A stretch of DNA of 48,481 bases, from NCBI GenBank assembly GCA_964498605.1, contig CAZCHK010000013.1:1-48481 (forward strand). Direction: 5' to 3'. Position numbers and translations under genes: made by a program. Numbering within the stretch: the stretch's first letter is position 1; each line of letters begins with the position of its first letter. Below are positions 24,328-32,852 of this stretch, piece by piece. This DNA comes from JBGQAS01 sp964498605 (lineage in GTDB: Bacteria > Chloroflexota > Anaerolineae > Anaerolineales > Anaerolineaceae). Under the pieces are notes generated by a model. It worked only from the letters and a program-made list of their open reading frames with translations, was not told the origin of the DNA and ran no database searches.

Positions 24328-25293
24328 TCAATCCTGTCCGGTTTTCCCGGATTTCAATCCCAACTTTACAAATAGTTTTACCATCCAGACTTTAAAATCC
24401 TGCCATGCCTTCTTCGGCCGGGTAAGGGTGTATGTAAACCTGTACAGAAAATCGCTGTGCAGATGCACCAATGGACATATTTCAAGTTCGCGCCAAAATT
24501 TTCTCCAGGTCGTTTTCGCCCTGGATATCTTGCGCTGTTCATCCATGATCCAGTTCGAATCATTAACATAGAACAAGTGATATTTTCCTCCCGCCAGGCG
24601 GATGTTTTCCTGAGTTTCCGGTAAGCGGTACGGCGGTTTTCCCCCCGGCAGATGTGAATAATCGTGGTTCTCATGCCCGACAACGACGGCCCTGGTGAAA
24701 TCGACTGTCTTCCATCCTTCCCGCCTCGCCTTGTAGATCATCCAGTTATCCCATCCTGATCTGCCGATGGCAAAATCAGGCATATCCGTGTAACAATCGC
24801 GTGGGAAGATAAAGAAATCCGAACCAACCACGCCCAGTGGTTTTCCTTCCGATAAGATCCTTTCCTTCAGCCTGTCCTGCCATCCTGCGGAAAAAACCAA
24901 AGGTTGCGTGATATCGACATCCAGTCTTTGCCCGCACATCAGGAACTTGCCCCCGTAAGTGTGCATGGCCCTTGCCGCTTCCAGGTAATCAGGCAGGATC
25001 AGGTTATCGGCATTGATCACCGATAGCAACGGGCTTTTATTAGCCGATCGCGCCAGCTCGAAGATTGAGCTGACCAGGGGCGTGCCCTGGGGAGTGGTGC
25101 GAACGTTCGTAAAGCACTTGACGCCAAGCTCCTTCGCGGTTTGTTCGATGCCGTCTTCGTACCCGACCAGGACAAACTCGACCTCGGGCCCCAGGTTCTT
25201 GCATGTCAGAATGCAGTTACGCTGGATGGTATCGATGTGTTCGTTCTTCCCGAAGGGTTTCGGCGCGGCGAATATTGTCAGTAAGGGTTCCAA
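24328..25293 (-). CDS. Putative GT-A glycosyltransferase
   Basis: A 321-residue protein that looks like a divergent GT-A transferase. 'LTIFAAPKPFGKNEHIDTI' begins the first strand and helix, 'LLSVINADNLILP' holds a DxD-type 'ADN' motif, and 'GRSGWDNWMIYKARREGW' with 'VVGHENHDYSH' supplies conserved Trp, Asp and His residues. The C-terminus is basic and aromatic. It follows the GDP-mannose 3,5-epimerase gene by 31 nt in the same run. I recognise the fold but not the family; the activity is inferred from motifs and context. Confidence 0.6.
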   Translation of the reverse strand: MEPLLTIFAAPKPFGKNEHIDTIQRNCILTCKNLGPEVEFVLVGYEDGIEQTAKELGVKCFTNVRTTPQGTPLVSSIFELARSANKSPLLSVINADNLILPDYLEAARAMHTYGGKFLMCGQRLDVDITQPLVFSAGWQDRLKERILSEGKPLGVVGSDFFIFPRDCYTDMPDFAIGRSGWDNWMIYKARREGWKTVDFTRAVVVGHENHDYSHLPGGKPPYRLPETQENIRLAGGKYHLFYVNDSNWIMDEQRKISRAKTTWRKFWRELEICPLVHLHSDFLYRFTYTLTRPKKAWQDFKVWMVKLFVKLGLKSGKTGQD

Positions 25294-25324
25294 ATCACTC
25301 TCCTTAAATCAATTGAGGTTTTCT

Positions 25325-26302
25325 CTACTTTCTCAGGCTTTGTTCTACCTGTTTTTCGATCCACAGGTACGTTGGCCGGAGTCCTTCCTCCAGGCTGATC
25401 TCAGGTTCCCACCCAAGTGTTTTCCGGAGCAGGCTGTTGTCCGAATTGCGGCCCCGCACGCCCTGGGGTCCTGGCACGTGCACTTTCTCGACCTTCCATT
25501 CAGCAATGTCCATGATCATATCAGCCAATTCGTTGATCGTGACCATGCGGTCCTGCCCAAGGTTCAAAGGATCGTGAAAATCCGAGCGCATCAGCTTGTA
25601 AATGCCCTTCACGCAATCATCGATGTAACAAAAAGACCGCGTCTGCTCCCCGTCTCCCCATATTTCTATTGATTTCTCCTTGTTCAGCTTGGCAAACGCG
25701 ATCTTGCGGCTGAGCGCGGCAGGAGCTTTCTCGCGCCCACCCTCCCATGTACCAAGGGGACCGAAGATGTTGTGGAAGCGGACAATTCGCGTCTCGAAGT
25801 CGTACTGCTCCCGATAATATTTGCATAAGAACTCTGTGAACAGCTTTTCCCAGCCGTAAGCGTCCTGCGGTTGGGCTGGCAGGGCATCATCCTCCTTCAG
25901 CGGGACCACGTCCGTGACCATCTGTTTGTACTCCGGGTAGACGCACGCGGAACTGGTATAGAAATATCTTCTGATGCCGTTGATGCGCCCCGCTTCGATC
26001 ATGTGTGTGTTGATCAGACTGTTGTTGTGCAGGATCTCGGCGTGGTATTTAGAGATAAAACCCATACCGCCCATATCCGCGGCTAACGAATACACCTCGT
26101 CGATGCCCCGGGTCGCCTGCAAGCAATTGCTCCAGCGGCGCAGATCCAGGATTTCAAACTCATCCGCGGTGGTTGTTTCAAATTCCGGATTTTTCAGGTC
26201 CACCCCGCGAACCCAGTACCCGTGGGTCTGCAGATACTTCGTCAAGTGATGTCCAATAAAACCACCCGCTCCCGTAACCAGTACTTTTGTTTTTTCAGCC
26301 AT
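25325..26302 (-). CDS. GDP-mannose 3,5-epimerase
   Basis: A 325-residue extended SDR that converts GDP-D-mannose to GDP-L-galactose and GDP-L-gulose. It matches the plant enzyme along its whole length. Shared blocks include 'TGAGGFIGHHL', 'AADMGGMGFI', 'SSACVYPE', 'PQDAYGWEK', 'GTWEGGREKAPAA' and 'GPQGVRGRNSDN'. The four catalytic residues known in Arabidopsis GME (Cys145, Tyr174, Lys178, Lys217) appear here as Cys120, Tyr149, Lys153 and Lys192, all with the same offset of 25. The gene lies 18 nt ahead of its downstream neighbour's upstream partner, the SpsF gene. GDP-mannose supply genes are not in the window. It would feed L-galactose or L-gulose into the glycan. Confidence 0.9.
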   Translation of the reverse strand: MAEKTKVLVTGAGGFIGHHLTKYLQTHGYWVRGVDLKNPEFETTTADEFEILDLRRWSNCLQATRGIDEVYSLAADMGGMGFISKYHAEILHNNSLINTHMIEAGRINGIRRYFYTSSACVYPEYKQMVTDVVPLKEDDALPAQPQDAYGWEKLFTEFLCKYYREQYDFETRIVRFHNIFGPLGTWEGGREKAPAALSRKIAFAKLNKEKSIEIWGDGEQTRSFCYIDDCVKGIYKLMRSDFHDPLNLGQDRMVTINELADMIMDIAEWKVEKVHVPGPQGVRGRNSDNSLLRKTLGWEPEISLEEGLRPTYLWIEKQVEQSLRK

Positions 26303-26320
26303 TTATATGCTCCTTGTTGT

Positions 26321-27091
26321 TTATTTGTTTCGATGATCCACATCAAGATATGTCTTGTGCTTGATATTTTGATTGACCCTGAATCGGTGCTTATTTTTCA
26401 TATAATAATCCAGCACTTCCAGCCAGGAATAATCCTGTTTTCCATCAAATTGCCGGATGATCTGCCGCACGACCTCCAGATCCGCCGGAGTGTCCACTGT
26501 CCAGCGGATCTCCCCGAGGTCTTTCTCATGGTCCAGGATGAAGACATGAAACCTTCCGGGGACTTCGTACAGGAAAGGTAATACATGTTCACGCTCGTGC
26601 TTTTCCGTTGCATTCCGCCAGGCGGTTTCAAGGGCGGTAAAAGTGACCACTTCAACATCCAAGCCGATCGGAAACGTCCGCGAGAAAGGCGGAGGCAATC
26701 GGTTGGAACAAAAATCTGCCTGATGAGCTTCCCTGGCCCTGATGGTTTCGTCGATCAATCGCGGATCCACCAAAGGGCAATCCCCCGTGATCCTGACGAC
26801 CACTTCTGCCTGATAACAAATCGCTGCCTGATAGAATCGATCCAGAACATCCTGAGTAGATCCCCGGTAGCAGGCGATGGAAAGGTTGCTGCATAACTCC
26901 TCGATCCTGTCATCGCTGGCATCCTGCGTCGTGGCCACAACCACTTCATCCACGAGGCTGGCAAGACGAACCCTGTCAACGACGTACTGGAGCATGGGTT
27001 TGCCGCCAACCTCCATCAGCACCTTGCCTGGCAGGCGGCTTGAGTCCACCCGCCCCTGAACGATGGCCACGACTCGTTTATTGCTGATCAT
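26321..27091 (-). CDS. SpsF-like nucleotidyltransferase
   Basis: A 256-residue protein of the SpsF (spore coat polysaccharide) cytidylyltransferase group. 'VVAIVQGRVDSSRLPGKVL' is the nucleotide-binding loop; 'EVVVATTQDASDDRIEEL', 'DVLDRFYQA', 'VRITGDCPLVDP' and 'IRWTVDTPADLEVV' are typical. It would activate a sugar or sugar acid with CTP or another NTP. The ATG at 27091 overlaps the GT4 stop by 4 nt (ATGA); a longer frame reaches 27163 but would overlap the GT4 gene by 76 nt. It is the third NTP-sugar-type activating enzyme in the window. Confidence 0.8.
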   Translation of the reverse strand: MISNKRVVAIVQGRVDSSRLPGKVLMEVGGKPMLQYVVDRVRLASLVDEVVVATTQDASDDRIEELCSNLSIACYRGSTQDVLDRFYQAAICYQAEVVVRITGDCPLVDPRLIDETIRAREAHQADFCSNRLPPPFSRTFPIGLDVEVVTFTALETAWRNATEKHEREHVLPFLYEVPGRFHVFILDHEKDLGEIRWTVDTPADLEVVRQIIRQFDGKQDYSWLEVLDYYMKNKHRFRVNQNIKHKTYLDVDHRNK

Positions 27092-28206
27092 GAGGATTTC
27101 GACCCGGCATGCTTGACAGCTTTTCCATACGCCTCCATGATTCCCGCTGAATTTCTGCTCCAATCAGCGCTAGCCTGCGCCATGCGGTGGTTTTCGCTTT
27201 GCATCTGCATCAGCCGCGTTTCATCGCAGTTCGCCATCGCGATCATCTTTTCTGCCAGGTCAGGGGCGCTGTTGTCTTTGAATAAGAACCCCTGCCTTCC
27301 ATCTTCAATCCATTCGGCGTTTCCGGCAATATTCGAAACGATAACAGGTTTTGCGCACGCCATGGCCTCCAACAGGGAGACGGATGAACCGTCGCAATGA
27401 GAAGCGCTGACAAAACAATCCGCGTTTCGATAATATGAAGGCAGTTCCTGCTGACTGATTCTACCGGGAAGGTGCACAAAACCATGCAAAGAGTTTTTTT
27501 CGATGTACCTTTTCATCTTTTTTTCTTCTGAACCTGTCCCGGCAAGGATCAGGCGCAAGGCGGGGAAGCTCTTCAATGCTCTGTGAAACGCTTTCAAGAG
27601 AACATCAACACCATAGATTGGTTCCCAGGAGCGGTTGCTGAAGAGAACAAACTCATTCTGCCAGTTCAGGCTCATTCGAATGCTTCGATCCAGCGCGGGA
27701 GAAAACAGTTCCAAATCCACTCCCCAGGGAAAAAGAACGATACGGTCTTCTGAAAAACCGAGTTTCAGCGCGGCATGCTTCACAGCCTGGCAATCAGCGA
27801 TCAAGACATCCGATCTTTTTAATGTGTACGCGATCAGGTTTTTATCGAACCAGCTTTTGCTGGCATACCAGAGCAGGTCTGATCCCCAGGACATGCTGAC
27901 GAGCGGATGCAGTTCAGCGCAGGCAGCCATGTAACCTGAAAGATTGAGCGGCCCGGCGTGCACGACATCCGGCTCGTGCTCCCGCCAGATCCTTCGCAAA
28001 GCCTGCACATAGGAGTTCGCCAATTGGAAGCGGTACGGTAAATTTGTTCCCAACCAGTCGATATCCTTCACCCCGGGCGGCAATTCCGTCAGCCCTGCAA
28101 GCCCTTCCAGGCGCAGCAGCAGAACCTGGTACCCGTGGTCTGACAGAGCTCTGACAAACCGGGCATCGTGCACAGAATAGTCCCGCGTGAAGTAAAGGAT
28201 TTTCAC
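27088..28206 (-). CDS. Family 4 glycosyltransferase
   Basis: A 372-residue GT-B retaining transferase. The N-terminal half has 'YFTRDYSVHDARFVRAL' and 'VSMSWGSDLLWYA'; the C-terminal half has 'VLFPWGVDLELFSPA', 'VLFSNRSWEPIYGVDVLLKAF', 'LILAGTGSEEKKM' and 'GSSVSLLEAMACAKPVIVS', the donor-binding E motif. It overlaps the long NeuB-like gene by 4 nt and the SpsF gene by 4 nt. Adjacent activation genes suggest that it could use their product, but GT4 enzymes are diverse and the donor cannot be named. Confidence 0.85.
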   Translation of the reverse strand: MKILYFTRDYSVHDARFVRALSDHGYQVLLLRLEGLAGLTELPPGVKDIDWLGTNLPYRFQLANSYVQALRRIWREHEPDVVHAGPLNLSGYMAACAELHPLVSMSWGSDLLWYASKSWFDKNLIAYTLKRSDVLIADCQAVKHAALKLGFSEDRIVLFPWGVDLELFSPALDRSIRMSLNWQNEFVLFSNRSWEPIYGVDVLLKAFHRALKSFPALRLILAGTGSEEKKMKRYIEKNSLHGFVHLPGRISQQELPSYYRNADCFVSASHCDGSSVSLLEAMACAKPVIVSNIAGNAEWIEDGRQGFLFKDNSAPDLAEKMIAMANCDETRLMQMQSENHRMAQASADWSRNSAGIMEAYGKAVKHAGSKSS

Positions 28207-29270
28207 TTTCCCAGGTCCGTCCAGTACAGTTCCCTGCCGAAGGGAATCTCAGACAACGCCACGCAGCCGATCACCGCAGAAATCTCATCCGGTTGGATGG
28301 CTCCCGGTGAGGCCGGGCGCAGCGGTTCGATCATCGATCGGTCGATGATCTCGCCCTTTTTGATGTTGCGCGCGGCGCGCAGGCACCTGCGCTGGATGAT
28401 CACCGTTTCCATCTCATTGCCTTCCACAATTTTATCCGGGCTGCCCAACGCCCTTTCCAACTGACGCGTTGCAGTCACCATGTCAGTCCAGGTCTGCGGA
28501 TTCATGGCGAAGGCGTGATCCGGCCCTTCGCGGCTGTTATCATCCGTGAAATGCTTTTCGATCACCCTGGCGCCCAGCGCGATCGCGCCCAGCACGGTCG
28601 CGTGGCCCGGGGTGTGATCCGAAAGGCCAAGCACAAGATCAGGGAACATTTGCGCGTAGGTCTTCAAGACGTTCAGGTTGATGTATTTGAAGTTCTCCAG
28701 GCTTGCCGTGTAATTTGTGTTGCACTGCATCAGCACCAGCCTGGGATTGATAGCCGTGATAGCATGAACTGCCTTTTGAACTTCACCGATGTGCGACGCG
28801 CCGGTGGCAAGAAAGACGGGTTTCCCTTTTTTCGCGATGTACTCCAACGCTTCAATCCAATTTATTTCACCTGAGCCAATTTTATGCGCCGGAACGAAGG
28901 GATCGAGCATATCCACGGCCTCAAAATCGTACGGTGAGCTGAAATAATCGATGCCTGCCTCATCGCACACCTTTTTCAACTCGGGTGTCCATTCGAAGGG
29001 AACCGATGCCCCTTGATACACCTCGAACACGCTTTTTTTCCACTTCGCCTGATGGGATTGCTGCCCTCCCAGGGATTTGAACCCGTGATCGGAGACGATT
29101 TTCGCGGCCTGGAAGTTCTGGAACTTTGCCGCATCCGCTCCACATTCTTTCGCGAGACGAATCAACTCCTTCGCCCGTTCCAGGTCACCGTCGTGATTGG
29201 CAGCGATGTCAGCAATGAAATAAACCGGATGCTGTGAGCCTATGGTGGACTGATTGACTTTGATCTCCAT
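28203..29270 (-). CDS. NeuB/PseI-like nonulosonic acid synthase, full-length
   Basis: A 355-residue synthase with both domains. Residues 1-270 are the TIM barrel: 'YFIADIAANHDGDLERAKEL', 'DAAKFQNFQAAKIV', 'KIGSGEINW', 'LATGASHIGEV', 'GLSDHTPGHATVLG' and 'VIEKHFTDD'. The last 70 residues ('RCLRAARNIKKGEIIDRSMI' and 'PGAIQPDEI') are the SAF domain. It would join phosphoenolpyruvate to an amino sugar, giving a sialic acid-like nonulosonic acid. The ATG at 29270 has AGGAG five bases upstream, better than the GTG at 29276. PseB and an RmlD-like reductase lie just upstream. Confidence 0.85.
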   Translation of the reverse strand: MEIKVNQSTIGSQHPVYFIADIAANHDGDLERAKELIRLAKECGADAAKFQNFQAAKIVSDHGFKSLGGQQSHQAKWKKSVFEVYQGASVPFEWTPELKKVCDEAGIDYFSSPYDFEAVDMLDPFVPAHKIGSGEINWIEALEYIAKKGKPVFLATGASHIGEVQKAVHAITAINPRLVLMQCNTNYTASLENFKYINLNVLKTYAQMFPDLVLGLSDHTPGHATVLGAIALGARVIEKHFTDDNSREGPDHAFAMNPQTWTDMVTATRQLERALGSPDKIVEGNEMETVIIQRRCLRAARNIKKGEIIDRSMIEPLRPASPGAIQPDEISAVIGCVALSEIPFGRELYWTDLGK

Positions 29271-29272
29271 GT

Positions 29273-30196
29273 TCACTCCTCACGTAAAAAGCTGTGTATG
29301 CGCTGTCTGTCACCGCACGCCCAGCTTTCATGAAACCGCTCTATTCCCTGGTCCTGGCCCGGTAATTTCCTGCCAAGCTGGCGCTCGATTTTCTCCACGT
29401 TCAGCGCCAGGTTTGGAGAACGGGCAGCGGACAGCCCTGCCTCATCCACAGAAACAGGAGCAATCAGGTTTTCGTCAAATCCGAATCTTTTGGCAATCTT
29501 CAGCGCGAACTCGTACTTGGATAGCGCTTCTCGTGAAACGGTGTGATACACGCCTTTAAGGCCTTTCTCCAGCATGTCCTTGAGGATAGCGGCCAGATCC
29601 ATGACGTACAGCGAGGAAAAGTACACATCCGTAAAGCCTTTTACCTTGCGTCGGGCGGACAGCTCCCGGACAAACATCTCTGCCAGGCTGCGGTCTCCGC
29701 GCAGGCTCCACCCGTAGAAATTCACCCTGGCAATGATGGCGGAGGGGTTTGCTGCGGAGACCAGCTTCTCGCCCAGCAGTTTTGAACGGGCGTACACGTT
29801 GATCGGGACAGCGTCATCCTCCTCGCTGTAGGCACCCTTCTTTCCATCGAAGACAGCATCCGTGGAGATGTGAAGAAAAGGAATCTCCAACTTCCGGGCG
29901 ACATCTGCCATTTCGCCCGGCACCTCGGCGTTGACGCGCAGAGCCCGTTCAGGCTGCTTTTCGCATTCATCGACGATTGCCATCGCCGCGGTGTGAATGA
30001 TGGCGTCAGGTTTGATCCGGTCGACCTGCCGTGCGCTTTCATCCCGCTGCGCCAAGTCTGCGACGATCACATCGAAAGGCGTCGCTTTCAACTCGTTGCG
30101 GTGGATAATACCAGTGACCCTGTTCTCCTTTGATAACCAAAGGGAAAGGTTCAAGCCCAGCAGCCCGCTGGCACCTGTCACCAGGTAATGCGTCAT
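29273..30196 (-). CDS. RmlD-like NAD(P)-dependent sugar reductase
   Basis: A 307-residue extended SDR like dTDP-4-dehydrorhamnose reductase. 'YLVTGASGLLGLNLSLWL' binds NAD(P), 'IIHTAAMAIVDECEKQP' and 'HISTDAVFDGKKG' are family marks, and 'YARSKLLGEKL' has the Tyr and Lys. Since the upstream gene is PseB, the enzyme may reduce the 4-keto sugar made by it, as in the FnlA/FnlB pair for UDP-L-FucNAc-type sugars. No RmlABC genes are present, so dTDP-rhamnose synthesis is not supported by context. It overlaps the PseB stop by 4 nt. Confidence 0.8.
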   Translation of the reverse strand: MTHYLVTGASGLLGLNLSLWLSKENRVTGIIHRNELKATPFDVIVADLAQRDESARQVDRIKPDAIIHTAAMAIVDECEKQPERALRVNAEVPGEMADVARKLEIPFLHISTDAVFDGKKGAYSEEDDAVPINVYARSKLLGEKLVSAANPSAIIARVNFYGWSLRGDRSLAEMFVRELSARRKVKGFTDVYFSSLYVMDLAAILKDMLEKGLKGVYHTVSREALSKYEFALKIAKRFGFDENLIAPVSVDEAGLSAARSPNLALNVEKIERQLGRKLPGQDQGIERFHESWACGDRQRIHSFLREE

Positions 30197-31200
30197 TCGG
30201 TCATTTCCTTTCTCAGCTCCTCCTCCAACGGGGCGATGATCGCCTTAATCTGTTCAATGCTGAGCCAATCCGTGTTGGTGTTCGATTCGTAGCGGTATCC
30301 TTCTTCCGGGCGGGGGTGCTTTTTGATCCAATCCTGACCGAACCACAGCTCTTCAGAAGGAAGGACCACGAACATGTCGTCCAATTCAACCGTGCTGCGC
30401 GATTCATCTTCAGAGATGAGTACTTCGTGCAGCTTCTCTCCCGGCCGAATACCGATGACGTCGATTTTCGCGTCAGGAGCAATGGCTTTCGCCAGGTCCA
30501 CGACCTTCATGCTCGGTATCTTGGGGACGAAAACCTCGCCGCCCTGCATTTGATCGATGCATCGAGCCACAAAATGCACGCCCTGATCCAGCGAGACCCA
30601 GAAGCGGGTCATGCGCGAATCAGTGATCGTGATGGTCCCGCTCTTACGCTGCTTCAAGAAGACCGGCACGACACTCCCCCGGCTGCCAACGACATTGCCG
30701 TAGCGCACGCAGCTGATGCGAGTGATCTTACTTCCCGCGTAGGCGTTGCTCTGGATCATCAGTTTTTCGGCGGCCAGCTTGGTCGCTCCGTACAGGTTGA
30801 CCGGGTTGACAGCTTTGTCTGTGCTCAGTGCCAGCACTTTCTCGACACCACAATCCAACGCCGCGTCGACCACGTTGCTGCTGCCGATGATGTTGGTTTT
30901 GATCGCTTCCATCGGGTTGTACTCGCAGGCGGGAACCTGTTTAAGCGCCGCAGCGTGAACAACGATATCCACGCCTTCAAAAGCCCTTTTCAGCCGTTCC
31001 AGATCCCTGATATCACCAATGAAGTACCGCAGGGTTGGATCAGAGAAACCAGATACTCTCATTTCATGCTGCTTCAATTCATCGCGGCTGAATATGATAA
31101 TCCTCTCGGGGTGATACTGCTTCAACATCAGTTCCACAAAGCGTTTACCAAATGATCCCGTGCCCCCGGTAATCAGTACTCGTTTATCGCTCCAGTTCAT
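30193..31200 (-). CDS. pseB: UDP-GlcNAc 4,6-dehydratase (inverting)
   Basis: A 335-residue extended SDR that turns UDP-GlcNAc into a UDP-4-keto-6-deoxy-L-hexose, the first step of pseudaminic acid synthesis. The sequence matches PseB along its length: 'VLITGGTGSFGKRFVEL', 'IFSRDELKQHEMR', 'HAAALKQVPACEYNPMEA', 'ALSTDKAVNPVNLYGATKLA', 'MTRFWVSLDQGVHFV', 'QGGEVFVPKIPSMKVVDLA' and 'IGIRPGEKLHEVL'. PseB in the pathway is followed by PseC, PseH, PseG and PseI; only a PseI/NeuB-type gene is found here. The product may instead go to the RmlD-like reductase that is coupled to it. Confidence 0.85.
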   Translation of the reverse strand: MNWSDKRVLITGGTGSFGKRFVELMLKQYHPERIIIFSRDELKQHEMRVSGFSDPTLRYFIGDIRDLERLKRAFEGVDIVVHAAALKQVPACEYNPMEAIKTNIIGSSNVVDAALDCGVEKVLALSTDKAVNPVNLYGATKLAAEKLMIQSNAYAGSKITRISCVRYGNVVGSRGSVVPVFLKQRKSGTITITDSRMTRFWVSLDQGVHFVARCIDQMQGGEVFVPKIPSMKVVDLAKAIAPDAKIDVIGIRPGEKLHEVLISEDESRSTVELDDMFVVLPSEELWFGQDWIKKHPRPEEGYRYESNTNTDWLSIEQIKAIIAPLEEELRKEMTE

Positions 31201-31237
31201 CTTATCTTCCTTTCATCTTGATCGCGCATCGTTTATA

Positions 31238-32839
31238 TTAAGGCTTTTCCCAGTCGATCGGCTCGCCGATCAGGTAATTGAATGTACGCAGGTATTTTTG
31301 ATTTCCTTTATTTTTCAATAGCTGCGAGATTGGTATTTTTAAATAATCCTCTCTCAGCGATGCCAGATGCCATGGAAAATGTAACGGGTATTCAAAGAAG
31401 AACAGGTAGGCGTATTTCCAGGCATTGTCGATCTGTTCTTTTGATAATTGAAAACTGCCCGGATCAGCACACATTTGGCCTAAAAACTTGAAGTAATTTA
31501 CCCACGAATCCGGATCGTATGTGAAACCCTTGCCTCGATAATGAACCTTACCATTCACGACGACAGGTAATCCATGTAAAGCCATCTCCAGGCCAACGGT
31601 GGTTGTGTAGACCAGCCCCAGGGATGAGATCCGAATCAGATCATAGGTATTGATTTTATCCTGCATGCCGATGCAGGTGATATTTTCGGGGAGCTTGGGA
31701 TACTCACTTTTGATAATATCCAGCATCGAAATGCCCTTGAGCAATACTTCTCCCGGATGAGCCCGGATGACCAGCTGGACTTCCGGTTTCCCTGTAAAAT
31801 ACTGAATGGTTCGCAGTACCCACTCGGACATCGATTTGCTGTAAACGTTTCTCTTGAGGGTCAGGCTGTCTCCCACAACATTGAGTGCCAAAAGGATGAT
31901 CGGCCGTTCATCCAGGTTGAGCGTTTCTTTGATCGTGTGTGCATCTTGCGGAGGGATTCCGTCAAAGAACCTGATGAAATTTTTGATCGCCGCTCCTTTG
32001 TGCCGTTCCTCCATCAACCTTTGCACCTTTCTGATGTTCGCGGGGCTGATCGATGAATTCTGTCTGGCTGCCCAGAGATCATCCGTATCCTGCGACATGA
32101 CCTCAGATCCTTGGGAAATCCAGACTTTGTTCTTTTGATCACCAAACTCGTAGGTGACAGTTTTAATCCCGAGCAATTTGCCAATGCGATAGGCAACCCC
32201 AAATTCCTGTATGGCACCGTTGGGTACGATCAGCACATCGGGAGGATTCTTTGACAATGTGCCGAAGAGTGCTTTTGCCGCATTTTCATTTCTTCTCAGC
32301 CGCAGCCTGTACAGATCACTATCTATGTTTACATCTTCTATCTGTGTCGTGTATTGAACATCGAAGTAGGATGTTTCTTCGACAATTTGTTTCACATCAG
32401 CGGGAAGCTTCATGCCACTTGTTTTATTTTGCAGCAGGCAGATCACATCGATGACATCGCACGCTTTGCGAAGGGTGCTTTTTGCGTACGCGTTTTGAGT
32501 GCGCAGGTCAAACCCCTTAATCGCAAATCTCCAGTCACCGTAAGGAAGGTAGGCTACGGTCACTTTATGCCCAAGTGCCGCTAAGACCATCCCCACAGTG
32601 ATGGTGTGTTCGATCCAGTAATGAAGAGAAGCGAATAAAAAGATGCGCTTACCAGGTTCACTGGATTTTCGGGATTCCTTCACAAAAGCGCAAGCATCAT
32701 CGATCACTTCGGGGAGGATTCGAAATTTAAATTTACTTTGCATGGGTCTGTTACGGTTTCTCAACAGGTAATACAATTCCGCCGTCAAGGGGAACACGTC
32801 GAGGATGTCCTTTAATTTGTCTTTGCTTGAGTTAGTCAT
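31238..32839 (-). CDS. Capsule polysaccharide synthesis-like protein
   Basis: A 533-residue protein. The C-terminal half shares 'QLVIRAHPGEVLLKG', 'NTYDLIRISSLGLVYTTTVG' and 'EMALHGLPVVVNGK' with the protein at 15566-17359, the GT-B-like part of capsule synthesis proteins. The N-terminal half differs and lacks the four-cysteine set; it contains 'KRIFLFASLHYWIEHTI' and 'LIVPNGAIQEFGV'. It is the first gene after the ABC exporter ATPase. Probable glycosyltransferase acting on the nascent or lipid-linked glycan; reaction unknown. Confidence 0.65.
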   Translation of the reverse strand: MTNSSKDKLKDILDVFPLTAELYYLLRNRNRPMQSKFKFRILPEVIDDACAFVKESRKSSEPGKRIFLFASLHYWIEHTITVGMVLAALGHKVTVAYLPYGDWRFAIKGFDLRTQNAYAKSTLRKACDVIDVICLLQNKTSGMKLPADVKQIVEETSYFDVQYTTQIEDVNIDSDLYRLRLRRNENAAKALFGTLSKNPPDVLIVPNGAIQEFGVAYRIGKLLGIKTVTYEFGDQKNKVWISQGSEVMSQDTDDLWAARQNSSISPANIRKVQRLMEERHKGAAIKNFIRFFDGIPPQDAHTIKETLNLDERPIILLALNVVGDSLTLKRNVYSKSMSEWVLRTIQYFTGKPEVQLVIRAHPGEVLLKGISMLDIIKSEYPKLPENITCIGMQDKINTYDLIRISSLGLVYTTTVGLEMALHGLPVVVNGKVHYRGKGFTYDPDSWVNYFKFLGQMCADPGSFQLSKEQIDNAWKYAYLFFFEYPLHFPWHLASLREDYLKIPISQLLKNKGNQKYLRTFNYLIGEPIDWEKP

Positions 32840-32852
32840 AAATCATCCTGTG

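Noticed and set aside
30130..31155. A long open frame on the + strand (341 codons) opposite PseB and the reductase
   Set aside because: It is a mirror of clear PseB and RmlD-like coding sequence, has no recognisable domain and no ribosome site.
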